Shown here: positions 16,884 to 25,022 of the stretch, piece by piece
How the letters are laid out: every line of letters begins with the position of its first letter
Position numbering within the stretch: the stretch's first letter is position 1
Origin: an uncultured Odoribacter sp.
GTDB lineage: Bacteria; Bacteroidota; Bacteroidia; Bacteroidales; Marinifilaceae
Assembly: GCA_910589025.1 (NCBI GenBank)
Contig: CAJURM010000011.1
Location: 23,120-87,119, forward strand
Direction: 5' to 3'
DNA: 64,000 bases
Notes under the pieces: generated by a model
The model's database searches: none
What the model was told of the DNA's origin: nothing
What the model saw: the letters and a program-made list of their open reading frames with translations, nothing else
Translations under genes and position numbers: made by a program

Positions 16884-17567
16884 TTATTTCAAGTCCTGAT
16901 TGCTCCAATGGTCCCTGTATTTCCCCTGGAGCCAATAAAGAAAAGAGTGGGGACGGGAGCGACGGCCTATTTCTCCCAGCCGATGGCAGGGGCGCTCGGG
17001 AATCGGCAAATTGAAGTAACCGAAAAGGCGTTTGAAATACCATCGTTTGGTCTCTCCCGACGAAACGGGCTTCACTTTTCCGAACATCCAGAGTGCATCC
17101 CCCAATTCGAGCAGTTCAATCTCCTGCCCCGTCCAGAGATGGTGGCCCCGGTATATGGAAAGATAGGAGTCAAACAAGTCTTTCAGACGCACCCACGCAT
17201 CGTATTGTATTTTCAAATATCCCTGCAACAAACGACGGAACGAGTCATCCATTTCCCTGCCGGAAACAATCACCTCCCCGCAACGGATCAACAAATTGCG
17301 GTGACACACCACTTCCGCCTCTTCCCACACAAACATCTCCCCCGCCTGCAACAATATGGTTGAGAAATATTCCCGTTGGAAAAGCTGAATATCCGCATTT
17401 TGAAGTTCTTCCACAAGCTTCCGGTAAAGCTGTAACCACATCCGGATATATTGCCGCCGGGTCCGGCAACCGTTGTACACACAACGGTTTGTCACCCTTC
17501 CGGAAGACAGGGAGACATCCGCCTCCATGAGTTCCGTAATATAATTATCAAATGCCCCCAATAACAT
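16884..17567 (-). CDS. Possible RteC-like protein heading the cassette
   Basis: A 227-residue, helix-rich protein with no signal peptide. The C-terminal part (ELLELGDALWMFGKVKPVSSGE...LFGYFNLPIP...RLGEIGRRSRPHSFLYWLQGKYRDHW) resembles the end of RteC, which has a similar length and the pattern GD-x-x-x-x-x-x-I-x-x-R followed by FLDxL. RteC regulates excision of Bacteroides conjugative transposons. The resemblance is weak and by eye, so an uncharacterised regulator is equally possible. It is first in the minus-strand set, 223 bases upstream of the holin. Confidence 0.4.
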   Translation of the reverse strand: MLLGAFDNYITELMEADVSLSSGRVTNRCVYNGCRTRRQYIRMWLQLYRKLVEELQNADIQLFQREYFSTILLQAGEMFVWEEAEVVCHRNLLIRCGEVIVSGREMDDSFRRLLQGYLKIQYDAWVRLKDLFDSYLSIYRGHHLWTGQEIELLELGDALWMFGKVKPVSSGETKRWYFKRLFGYFNLPIPERPCHRLGEIGRRSRPHSFLYWLQGKYRDHWSNQDLK

Positions 17568-17984
17568 AACCGCTCAATATTAAAAACTGTTTCCCAGGGG
17601 TTTCGCTGACTCAGCTTCGGTACAGAATGCTTGTAGCATGCTTACAGCATGCTTGGCCAAGCTTTCATTAAGCCAACTACAAGCATTCTGAAGCGTTTCT
17701 GATACAGCGAAACCATAGCGAAACGCCTACGAAATGCCTGTCCAGTTACACCCATCATAACAAGTATTGCATTCCCTAATATTTACAAACATAACACAAA
17801 TATTAATATTTTTAAACATTTTTACCCCTAAAATTCAAACTAAAATCCAAAAATCAGTGATATTTTGTTCCCCAAAACCGATATACGGATAATTATCCGA
17901 ACAGATTGCCCGAAAAGTGTAAAGATTCTATCCCCGTCGGTTTTTACTCCAGACCTTTCATCATCATCGCACCCATTTCCCTGA
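17568..17984. other. Gene-free region with a large inverted repeat and a palindrome
   Basis: About 420 bases between the RteC-like gene and the Fic remnant. It contains the inverted repeat at 17600-17713 and a minus-strand TATGTTTG box (17786-17793) that could be a promoter for the RteC-like gene, leaving the repeat in its 5' leader. It also holds a perfect 14-bp palindrome, CGGATAATTATCCG (17886-17899), that could be an operator. The rest is A+T-rich and otherwise featureless. Confidence 0.5.
17600..17713. repeat. Large imperfect inverted repeat
   Basis: The inner arms CAGAATGCTTGTAG (17623-17636) and CTACAAGCATTCTG (17677-17690) are perfect complements of 14 bp. The outer arms GTTTCGCTG (17600-17608) and CAGCGAAAC (17705-17713) match over 9 bp, with an imperfect stretch between. 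The 40-base centre holds two AGCATGCT copies. As RNA it would form a long hairpin just upstream of the RteC-like start; as DNA it could be a mobile-element end or a protein site. Confidence 0.7.
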
Positions 17985-18485
17985 CATTTTGATGTGACAA
18001 ACGACCTGTTCGCCAATCATTCGTGGTACTTCCGTAATGCGCTGGTACGTGCCAACTACCAAAACGTGCAAAAAGGCATCATGCGTAATTCCGAATATTT
18101 GGAGCGCTTCTTTCGTAATCTTCTATGGGGTGAAACGAATGAATTGCGGAATCGATATATGTTGGTCAATACTCAAGAAGAGTTGACTATCAAACAAGTA
18201 CAGCAAATCAACCGTACAAGTACCGAACAACCTACCGTACAAGTAACCGAACAAGTTCGCACTTTGTTGTCAGCTTTGTCAAACAAACAGTTATCGTTAA
18301 AAGTATTGATGGAGGAAGTAGGCTTGAAACATCGTCCGACATTTTTGGAGAACTATATAAACCCCGCTTTCGAGGTTGGTTTTCTCAGGGTTCTATATCC
18401 CGACAAGTCTAATCACCCGAGACAAAAATACCTGCTTACGGCAAAAGGGCTGGCTTTATATAACGAAATCAAGAAAATGCAATAG
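17985..18485 (+). pseudogene. C-terminal remnant of a Fic family protein
   Basis: The reading frame starts after a stop codon at 17982-17984, with no ATG (only GTG at 17994). The peptide DLFANHSWYFRNALVRANYQN...NSEYLERFFRNLLWGETNELRNRYM is the segment that follows the catalytic domain in Fic (AMP-transferase) proteins. A winged-helix end follows (LMEEVGLKHRPTFLENYINPAFEVGFL...QKYLLTAKGLALYNEI). The catalytic HPFxxGNGR motif is absent and about two thirds of a normal Fic protein is missing. It is a truncated gene, consistent with past insertion or deletion in this accessory patch. Confidence 0.8.
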
Positions 18486-18783
18486 TCTTGATAATTGCTT
18501 CCATTTCGTACCTCCACGTCCCGGCATCCATTCCAACGCTCCGGAAGAAAGCGGTAAATAAACAGGCACTTTTGTCTTTTGCATAGATACTGCCAAACAG
18601 TATTGTCCTCTGTCAACAAAACCATCTTTCCATTTTGAAAATGAAACACCCGGTCACGGAAAGCATAAAACCCATAAATAACACGGGAAGGGATTGAAGT
18701 TGCCATTTGTGACTTCCATCGGAGAGGGCAAAAAAGAGAGGCAGACCCCCTCTGCCTCTACTCTTTTTACCTGTCGGAACGGG
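18486..18783. other. Intergenic region after the Fic remnant
   Basis: About 300 bases without a supportable gene. A 97-codon minus-strand frame (18413-18706) crosses it but overlaps the Fic remnant and resembles no family recognised here. A near-palindromic GC segment around 18750-18790 may help terminate the membrane protein gene. Confidence 0.35.
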
Positions 18784-19227
18784 TTATTTCATGCTCTTCA
18801 GATTGAGGGCATAAAGTACAATGAAGAGAATCGCCCAGAAGGCTGCCCCCCAAATAGCCCACTGTCCGCCCATCAAGCCGGGGAGCACAACAATCAATAC
18901 CTGTGCCAGGGTATACAGATAGAATCCCATGCGTTTGAGTTGAAACATCAGGATTGCACCCGTCAGGCTCAAAATGCTAAGCACTAACTGATAAGGAGCC
19001 AGTTTGCTTGCCAGCATAAAAGACGCTGTCATTTCCTCCGCCTTTTCTTCCCCCAATATCTCCGCAAATTGCAGCGACATTCCGTCCATGAAAGAAGAGG
19101 GCATAAACAATACCGCCAGTTCGGATAATATCGAAAAGCCTGCTCCGATAAAAGTCAGGATACACAATACGGTCAGAAAAGCAGTGCGTTTGTTCGGCTG
19201 TTTTTCTTCTTCAAAAGGATTTTCCAT
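18784..19227 (-). CDS. Four-helix integral membrane protein
   Basis: A 147-residue protein beginning MENPFEEEKQPNKRTAFLTVLCILTFIGAGFSIL. A short acidic then basic cytoplasmic N terminus is followed by four hydrophobic helices (about 15-38, 72-90, 98-118 and 122-142). The loop between helices 1 and 2 contains MSLQFAEILGEEKAEEMTASF. This architecture is common in uncharacterised Bacteroidota membrane proteins and carries no functional motif. It is divergent from glyA; a TACTTTTG box on the minus strand at 19254-19261 is a plausible promoter. Confidence 0.7.
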   Translation of the reverse strand: MENPFEEEKQPNKRTAFLTVLCILTFIGAGFSILSELAVLFMPSSFMDGMSLQFAEILGEEKAEEMTASFMLASKLAPYQLVLSILSLTGAILMFQLKRMGFYLYTLAQVLIVVLPGLMGGQWAIWGAAFWAILFIVLYALNLKSMK

Positions 19228-19301
19228 AGTTTTATTTGTTTTAAGATTCCTGTCAAAAGTAAATAAAAATAAAAAAAGGGGAAAGTAATTGTCTGCAAAA
19301 G

Positions 19302-19333
19302 TTTGTTAAGTACAAGGGAATGCCCTAAATTTG
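19302..19333 (+). promoter_or_regulatory. Promoter of glyA
   Basis: A -33 TTTG at 19302-19305 and a -7 TAAATTTG at 19326-19333 are separated by 20 bases, an excellent match to the Bacteroidota consensus. The box ends 31 bases before the glyA ATG. Confidence 0.7.
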
Positions 19334-19364
19334 AGGAAAAATTTATACTAAAAACAATACTCCT

Positions 19365-20645
19365 ATGGAAAGAGATACCAAAATCTTTGATTTGATTGCC
19401 CAGGAATGTCAGCGCCAGAAAGAAGGCATTGAGCTGATTGCTTCTGAAAACTTTGTCAGTGACGAAGTCATGCAAGCAATGGGTTCCTGTATGACAAACA
19501 AATATGCAGAAGGTTATCCCGGTGCCCGCTATTACGGCGGCTGCCAGATTGTTGACCAATCGGAACAACTGGCCATTGACCGGGCCTGTAAACTGTTCGG
19601 GGCCGAGTATGCCAACGTACAGCCTCACTCCGGAGCACAAGCCAACGCCGCCGTATTTTTCGCCTGTATGAAACCCGGCGATACGTATTTAGGATTGGAT
19701 TTGGCACACGGCGGACACCTCTCCCACGGTTCTCCCGTCAACCTGTCGGGCATCAACTATCATCCGATAGCCTATCACGTTAAAGAAGACACCGGATTGG
19801 TCGATTACGACGAAATGGAAAAGCTGGCCTTGGAACATAAACCTAAAATGATTGTTGCCGGTGCTTCCGCTTATTCCAGGGACTGGGACTACAAACGCAT
19901 GCGCGAGATTGCCGACAAAGTGGGGGCTTTACTGATGTATGACATGGCACATCCCGCCGGATTGATTGCCAAAGGCCTGTTAAACAATCCGTTTGACTAT
20001 TGCCACATCGTAACCACCACCACCCATAAAACCTTACGCGGCCCGCGGGGAGGTATGATTCTGTTACCGAAAGATTTTCCCAATCCCTGGGGATTGACGA
20101 CACCGAAAGGCGAAATCAAAATGATGTCGCAAGTCATCAACTTTGCCGTATTCCCCGGCCAGCAAGGCGGTCCGCTGGAGCATGTGATTGCTGCCAAAGC
20201 CGTGGCATTCCATGAAGCCCTTTCCGACTCTTACCTGGAATATGCGAAACAAGTGCAGAAAAATGCCAAGGTCATGGCCAAGGCCTTTATGGACAAAGGA
20301 TATAAAGTGGTGTCGGGAGGTACTGACAACCATTGCATGCTGATCGACTTACGCACGAAATTTCCGGAACTGACAGGCAAGAAAGCCGAGAACACTTTAG
20401 TGAAAGCGGACATTACCATCAACAAAAACATGGTACCCTTCGACAGCCGTTCTCCTTTCCAGACATCCGGTATCCGCGTGGGGACACCGGCCATAACCAC
20501 CCGGGGTCTGAAAGAAAACGACATGATAGTCATCGTAGACCTGATCGACCGGATATTATCCAACATTGACGACGAAAACACCATTGCACAAGTGAAGAAA
20601 GAAGTCAATGCCATGATGAATCCGCGCCCCATGTTTGCCTGGTAA
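19365..20645 (+). CDS. glyA: Serine hydroxymethyltransferase
   Basis: A 426-residue pyridoxal-phosphate enzyme that interconverts serine plus tetrahydrofolate with glycine plus 5,10-methylene-tetrahydrofolate, the main source of one-carbon units. Landmarks are ELIASENFVS (about 23-32), YAEGYPGARYYGGC, VQPHSGAQAN, and the PLP lysine K222 in TTTTHKTLRGPRGG. Full length for the family. It stands alone between its own promoter and a bidirectional terminator. The methylene-folate it makes is the substrate of MetF encoded 28 kb downstream. Confidence 0.98.
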   Translation: MERDTKIFDLIAQECQRQKEGIELIASENFVSDEVMQAMGSCMTNKYAEGYPGARYYGGCQIVDQSEQLAIDRACKLFGAEYANVQPHSGAQANAAVFFACMKPGDTYLGLDLAHGGHLSHGSPVNLSGINYHPIAYHVKEDTGLVDYDEMEKLALEHKPKMIVAGASAYSRDWDYKRMREIADKVGALLMYDMAHPAGLIAKGLLNNPFDYCHIVTTTTHKTLRGPRGGMILLPKDFPNPWGLTTPKGEIKMMSQVINFAVFPGQQGGPLEHVIAAKAVAFHEALSDSYLEYAKQVQKNAKVMAKAFMDKGYKVVSGGTDNHCMLIDLRTKFPELTGKKAENTLVKADITINKNMVPFDSRSPFQTSGIRVGTPAITTRGLKENDMIVIVDLIDRILSNIDDENTIAQVKKEVNAMMNPRPMFAW

Positions 20646-20665
20646 GCCGTTCGGATAAAACAACA

Positions 20666-20702
20666 AAACCGGAAGATGTATACACATACTTCCGGTTTTT
20701 TG
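20666..20702. terminator. Bidirectional terminator between glyA and the serine hydrolase gene
   Basis: Stem AAACCGGAAG.../...CTTCCGGTTT with inner complementary bases and a T run on the plus strand; A residues precede it for the minus strand. The flanking genes converge here. Confidence 0.85.
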
Positions 20703-20716
20703 TATTCCAACCGCCC

Positions 20717-21877
20717 TTATTGTTCCAGTATCTTAAAGGCTATATCCAAATAGCGGGTTATATCGATGGTCATTTCCCGGTCATAAACATCGCTCCGCTT
20801 ATGTCCCAACCGCACCACTATCGCCTTTTTCTGAGGAATGGCAAAAATATATTGTCCGCCGAGTCCCCGGAAAGCGGGAAACTCCATGCCACGGTAGTGC
20901 ATAATCCAAATCTGAAAACCGTAATAATTTAAAGGTCCGTCACCGAACTCATTCTCCAGGTAGGCCGCCGGAGCAATAGCCTCCTGCATATATTCCGGAG
21001 AAATCAGTTGGCGCCCGTTCCAGTCTCCGTTGCGGAGAATCAAACGGGCAAAACGGGCCACATCCCGCGCCGTGGTGTTAAAACAACAATAGGCTTTCTC
21101 ATCTCCCCCTTTCCGGTCGAGGTTCCACAAAGCATCGGTACAGGCCTGCATGGGCTGCCACAGCTTCTCCTGTGCATAATCACTGACCGTCCGCCCGGTG
21201 GCCGCTTCCAGAAGCAAGGACAGGACCTGGGTATCTCCGCTCTTGTACGAATAGCGCTTCCCCGGGTCTTCCGTAACCTCCAGATTCATGACCAGCTCCC
21301 GGATATTGTCACCGTAATAAGCCTGGGTAGTCTTGGAAAACAGGCTGGTATATGCCTCGTCCCAGTTCAATCCGGAACTCATGGTCAGCAGGTTTCGCAC
21401 CGTCACTTCCGATTTCCTTCCTTCCCGAAATTCGGGCAGATAGAGAGACACTTTGTCATCCAGGCTCCTGATATAGCCTTCATCGCGGGCGATTCCTACC
21501 AGCAGGCCGACAATACTCTTGGTGGCGGAAAAGAGATTGGAGAGCGTGAAGGGAGTCCAACTGTCGCGGTATTCTTCATACACGACGCTGTCGTTCCGGA
21601 TAACGAGGAAAGCTACAGTGCCGTACTCGTCCAAATAGGCGCTGTCGGCAGCATCCAGCCGATAGCGGTTATAGTGTTGCGCTTCCGGCCATTCCCAGCA
21701 ACTATCCGCTTTCGCAACGACATTCGACTCAAACAGGTAGGTGTCGGATATATCCGGATACCAATGAATCAATGCTTCGCGCATATACACCGGCATCACC
21801 AAAAAGGCAAGTGCCACCAGAAACAATATGCCGGAAGAGATTTGCTGCCAGCGGGGTATTTTTCTTTGTTTTTTCAT
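20717..21877 (-). CDS. Membrane-anchored serine hydrolase (class C beta-lactamase fold)
   Basis: A 386-residue protein from ATG 21877 (ATG 21910 would overlap coaD by 23 bases). One N-terminal membrane helix (about 15-33) anchors or exports the domain. The catalytic SxxK motif is S117-A-T-K120, and Y211 in PGKRYSYKSGD stands where the class C tyrosine motif is expected. GLGGQY (about 344-349) replaces the third HxG/KTG box. Proteins of this fold include esterases, D-aminopeptidases and peptidoglycan peptidases; the substrate cannot be told. It directly follows coaD by 10 bases and is probably cotranscribed. Confidence 0.85.
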   Translation of the reverse strand: MKKQRKIPRWQQISSGILFLVALAFLVMPVYMREALIHWYPDISDTYLFESNVVAKADSCWEWPEAQHYNRYRLDAADSAYLDEYGTVAFLVIRNDSVVYEEYRDSWTPFTLSNLFSATKSIVGLLVGIARDEGYIRSLDDKVSLYLPEFREGRKSEVTVRNLLTMSSGLNWDEAYTSLFSKTTQAYYGDNIRELVMNLEVTEDPGKRYSYKSGDTQVLSLLLEAATGRTVSDYAQEKLWQPMQACTDALWNLDRKGGDEKAYCCFNTTARDVARFARLILRNGDWNGRQLISPEYMQEAIAPAAYLENEFGDGPLNYYGFQIWIMHYRGMEFPAFRGLGGQYIFAIPQKKAIVVRLGHKRSDVYDREMTIDITRYLDIAFKILEQ

Positions 21878-21887
21878 CAGGCCATCT

Positions 21888-22382
21888 TTATTTTCCGAAA
21901 GTTTCTTCACATTTCCGCAAATCGTCCGTCGACAACTTGGCCGGCAGGAACTGATCTACATTTCCGCCGTTCATATACACATTTCTCACAATGGTAGAAC
22001 TGATAAACGTATGGACGGTGGAAGTCAGAATAAACACGGTCTCCACGTCCGCATCCATAGCCCGGTTCGCCTGTCCGACAGCACGTTCATACTCAAAATC
22101 GGCTGCCGTCCTCAAGCCCCGGATGATGGCATGGGCTTTCATCTCCCGGCAAAAATCAACGGTCAATCCCGAATAGGCCGCCACCTCCACCCGGTCGGTA
22201 TGCCGGAACACTTTTTTTATCAGTTCCACCCGGCAGTTCACATCCAGAAATTCCTTTTTCAGGGCGTTCACTCCGACGGCAATAATAATCTTATCAAACA
22301 CTTTCAGTCCGCGGTTGACAATCTCTTCGTGTCCGATGGTAAACGGGTCAAAAGAGCCCGGAAATATTGCTATTCTTTCCAT
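21888..22382 (-). CDS. coaD: Phosphopantetheine adenylyltransferase
   Basis: A 164-residue enzyme that transfers AMP from ATP to 4'-phosphopantetheine, the penultimate step of coenzyme A synthesis. The nucleotidyltransferase signature is PGSFDPFTIGH, with H18 as the catalytic histidine. RGLRTAADFEYE (about 90-101) and the C-terminal ISSTIVRN are conserved. Length is normal for the family. A TATGTTTG box at 22444-22451 on the minus strand may be its promoter. Confidence 0.97.
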   Translation of the reverse strand: MERIAIFPGSFDPFTIGHEEIVNRGLKVFDKIIIAVGVNALKKEFLDVNCRVELIKKVFRHTDRVEVAAYSGLTVDFCREMKAHAIIRGLRTAADFEYERAVGQANRAMDADVETVFILTSTVHTFISSTIVRNVYMNGGNVDQFLPAKLSTDDLRKCEETFGK

Positions 22383-22443
22383 AATTTTCCACTAAATACT
22401 CCGGGACTTTCCGCTCTCCCGGATTCCTTTTCTTTCAGGTTTG

Positions 22444-22451
22444 CAAACATA
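22444..22451 (-). promoter_or_regulatory. Putative -7 box for coaD
   Basis: TATGTTTG on the minus strand fits TAnnTTTG, 61 bases upstream of the coaD start. No -33 element was recognised. Confidence 0.35.
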
Positions 22452-22597
22452 GCCAATCATACGTTATAAAAGAAAGAAATAGGCCAAAAAGTCGGAATTT
22501 GGTTTTAATTTAAAACCAGATACTCTCCAGGGAAAACAAATAGCGATTTTTTTCCATAATTTTCTTTGAATCCGATACAGGATATCGGTTTATTTAA

Positions 22598-22605
22598 TAA
22601 GTTTG
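22598..22605 (+). promoter_or_regulatory. Putative -7 box for the biotin-dependent carboxyltransferase gene
   Basis: TAAGTTTG lies 34 bases before the ATG at 22640. The nearest TTTG upstream is about 29 bases away, longer than the usual 19-21, so the promoter is only tentative. Confidence 0.35.
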
Positions 22606-22639
22606 TAGAAGCAAAAAATAAAACTAAACACAATAAATT

Positions 22640-24487
22640 ATGTCACAAAAACTTTTAATCCGGGATCTTACCCTGCGCGACGGACAGCAGTCTTCCTTTG
22701 CCACCCGAATGACTCAGCAACAAATCGACCGGGTATTACCTTTTTATAAAGATGCAAATTTCTATGCGATGGAAGTCTGGGGCGGTGCAGTGCCCGACTC
22801 CGTGATGCGCTATCTGAATGAAAATCCGTGGGACCGTCTGGAAAAAATCAAAGCCGCCGTAGGCAATGTGTCCAAACTGACCGCTTTATCACGGGGCCGT
22901 AATTTATTCGGTTATGCCCCTTATACGGACGAAATCATCGACGGTTTCTGCCGCAATTCCATCGAGTCCGGTTTGGGCATCATGCGTATTTTCGATGCGC
23001 TGAACGATGTGAACAACGTAAAATCAACCGTGAAATACGTAAAGCAGTATGGCGGTATGGCCGATTGTGCCGTGTGTTACACGATTGACCCCAAATACCC
23101 GAAACTCAGCTTTTTTGACAAACTGAGAGACAAGAAAAACCCGGCTCCGGTATTCACCAACGAATACTTTTTAGACAAGGCGAAACAAATGGCAGCTTTG
23201 GGTGCCGACATGATTACCATCAAGGACATGAGCGGCTTGATTCAGCCGTCCAGAATTGCCGAATTAATTCCGTTATTCAAGAAACACCTTTCCATTCCCA
23301 TCGATTTCCACACCCACTGTACTCCCGGCTACGGCTTGGGCGCCGTGTTAATGGCCATCATCAAGGGAGTAGACGTCGTGGATACCAATATCTGGAACTT
23401 CGCCGGCGGTACGGGAGCGCCCGCTATTGAACTGGTATACATCTTCTGTAAGAAATTAGGCGTTGAGCTGGATGTCAATATGGAAGCGGTAGCTAAAATC
23501 AACCAGGAGCTGTACGGCATCCGGAAAGAGCTGGAAGCCGTGGACGCTACCAAACAATTCCCGAATCCGTTTAACCCGCTGACAGACACACTGCCTGCCC
23601 ACATCGACAAAGAGTTTGACAAGGCTATCGAAGCAGCCCGCAACAACAATGAAGAGGCATTGCTGAACGCCTGCCACGCCATCGAGGCCTATTTCAATTT
23701 CCCGAAACCCAATGAGCTAGTAAAGAAAGCCGAAGTGCCGGGAGGTATGTACAGCAACATGGTAGCCCAGCTGAAACAGCTGAACTCGATGGACATCCTG
23801 GAAAAAGCCATGGAATTGATTCCGACGGTGCGTCTGGCTGCCGGTCTTCCTCCGTTGGTAACCCCGACGAGCCAGATTGTAGGTGCCCAAGCCGTTAACT
23901 GCGCCCTGGACATCAAAGCCGGCAAACCGATGTACAGCAATGTATCCAACCAGTTTGTCAATTTAGTGAAAGGCGAATACGGAAAAACTCCGGTGCCTGT
24001 TGACCCGGAATTCCGTCTGAAAATTGCCGGTACGCGGGAAGAAATTCCTTACGACACGTCCAAATACCAGATGCAGCCTAATCCGACCTTACCGGAAGCC
24101 GGCGGCGTAAAACTGGCTGAAAACGAAAAAGAAGTCCTGCTGCTCGAACTGTTCCCGCAGGTAGCCAAAAACTTCCTCACCAAACAGAAAGAAGCCCGCT
24201 ACCAGGCAGAACACAAGGAGGAAGAGGTGAAACAAGAAGCCAGTCAGGAAGTAAAAGAAGAACCGATCACCGGGAAAGTGGTGGAAGCTCCCATGCCGGG
24301 TAGTATTTTCAAACTGCAGGTGCAAGTAGGCGACACGGTAAGTAAAGGACAGTCGGTTATCATTCTGGAAGCCATGAAGATGGAAAACAACATCGCTTCG
24401 GATTATGCCGGAAAGGTAAAACGTATCTTTGTCAAAGAAGGCATGTCCGTTCAGGCCGGAGCCAAACTGATTGAAATCGAAGTCTGA
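22640..24487 (+). CDS. pycB: Biotin-containing carboxyltransferase (pyruvate carboxylase subunit B / oxaloacetate decarboxylase alpha)
   Basis: A 615-residue protein. The N-terminal TIM barrel starts LLIRDLTLRDGQQSSFATRM (about 5-24) and contains the metal-binding FHTHCTPG motif (about 229-236). A conserved PYC/OADA domain (about 300-470) follows, then an acidic, charged linker (EHKEEEVKQEASQE), and a biotinyl domain with the biotin lysine in EAMKMENN (about 577-584). It moves a carboxyl group between carboxybiotin and pyruvate/oxaloacetate. No biotin carboxylase (PycA) or membrane OadB/OadG gene is adjacent, so pyruvate carboxylase and sodium-pumping decarboxylase cannot be distinguished. 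It is monocistronic, with its own terminator. Confidence 0.9.
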   Translation: MSQKLLIRDLTLRDGQQSSFATRMTQQQIDRVLPFYKDANFYAMEVWGGAVPDSVMRYLNENPWDRLEKIKAAVGNVSKLTALSRGRNLFGYAPYTDEIIDGFCRNSIESGLGIMRIFDALNDVNNVKSTVKYVKQYGGMADCAVCYTIDPKYPKLSFFDKLRDKKNPAPVFTNEYFLDKAKQMAALGADMITIKDMSGLIQPSRIAELIPLFKKHLSIPIDFHTHCTPGYGLGAVLMAIIKGVDVVDTNIWNFAGGTGAPAIELVYIFCKKLGVELDVNMEAVAKINQELYGIRKELEAVDATKQFPNPFNPLTDTLPAHIDKEFDKAIEAARNNNEEALLNACHAIEAYFNFPKPNELVKKAEVPGGMYSNMVAQLKQLNSMDILEKAMELIPTVRLAAGLPPLVTPTSQIVGAQAVNCALDIKAGKPMYSNVSNQFVNLVKGEYGKTPVPVDPEFRLKIAGTREEIPYDTSKYQMQPNPTLPEAGGVKLAENEKEVLLLELFPQVAKNFLTKQKEARYQAEHKEEEVKQEASQEVKEEPITGKVVEAPMPGSIFKLQVQVGDTVSKGQSVIILEAMKMENNIASDYAGKVKRIFVKEGMSVQAGAKLIEIEV

Positions 24488-24508
24488 TTCGACTTATTTT
24501 CTAATTAT

Positions 24509-24542
24509 AATCCATAAGGCTGGGAGGCCTTATGGATTTTTA
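24509..24542 (+). terminator. Terminator after the pycB-like gene
   Basis: An 11-bp stem AATCCATAAGG/CCTTATGGATT with a short loop ends in a T-rich tail, 22 bases after the stop codon. Confidence 0.85.
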
Positions 24543-24558
24543 TTTGGCTTCTTCTCTG

Positions 24559-24963
24559 CTAAACAAATACCGGGAACCCGATTTCTTCATTCCGGGCATC
24601 CACTGACGCGCGGATGTCTTTTTCCGGTTCTCCTGCCATTTCCGCCTGTATGGCTGCATTATTAATGCGTGCAAACTGATGTCCGCTGCGAAAATCTTCA
24701 TACCGTTCCTCCACCATCTCCGCAAAACGGGCACAACGTCCCTCCTCTCCCAACTCGTCAAATTCCTCTTCCGTTTCTTCCAGCAAATCCAGTATGAACT
24801 CAGCAGCCCAACTGCCCAGTTCCCTCTCTTTGTTCCAATCGGGGTTATAGCGGTTCAACACGCCTATCACTTCTTTCAGATATGCCGTCTCCCCCCACTC
24901 TTCATACACCTGCATGATTTCCTCGTTTTCAGCATAACCGGCTAACTGTTCTTTCCAATTCAT
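24559..24963 (-). CDS. Acidic protein of unknown function
   Basis: A 134-residue soluble protein from ATG 24963 (an upstream TTG at 24981 is unlikely). It begins MNWKEQLAGYAENEEIMQVYEEWGE and is rich in Glu, with a predicted helical centre (WAAEFILDLLEETEEEFDELGEEGRCARFAEMVEERYEDF). No signal peptide, membrane segment or known motif. It is convergent with pycB, and the plus-strand terminator lies between them. A TATTTTTG box at 24996-25003 on the minus strand could be a promoter. Confidence 0.6.
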   Translation of the reverse strand: MNWKEQLAGYAENEEIMQVYEEWGETAYLKEVIGVLNRYNPDWNKERELGSWAAEFILDLLEETEEEFDELGEEGRCARFAEMVEERYEDFRSGHQFARINNAAIQAEMAGEPEKDIRASVDARNEEIGFPVFV

Positions 24964-25022
24964 TTCTGTTATAATTTTCAAATGCTTGCGACTTTCAAAA
25001 ATAATAAAAAACTTTATGCGGC

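Noticed and set aside
17637..17655. The AGCATGCT pair as a transposon target or short repeat family
   Set aside because: Only two copies were noticed, both in the loop of the inverted repeat, so it is treated as part of that structure.
18413..18706. A 97-codon minus-strand frame after the Fic remnant
   Set aside because: It overlaps the Fic remnant antisense and resembles nothing known. It could be a short real gene, but support is too weak.
21008..21997. A 329-codon plus-strand frame opposite the serine hydrolase and the coaD end
   Set aside because: Both underlying minus-strand genes have intact catalytic motifs; the frame is a by-product of their codon use.
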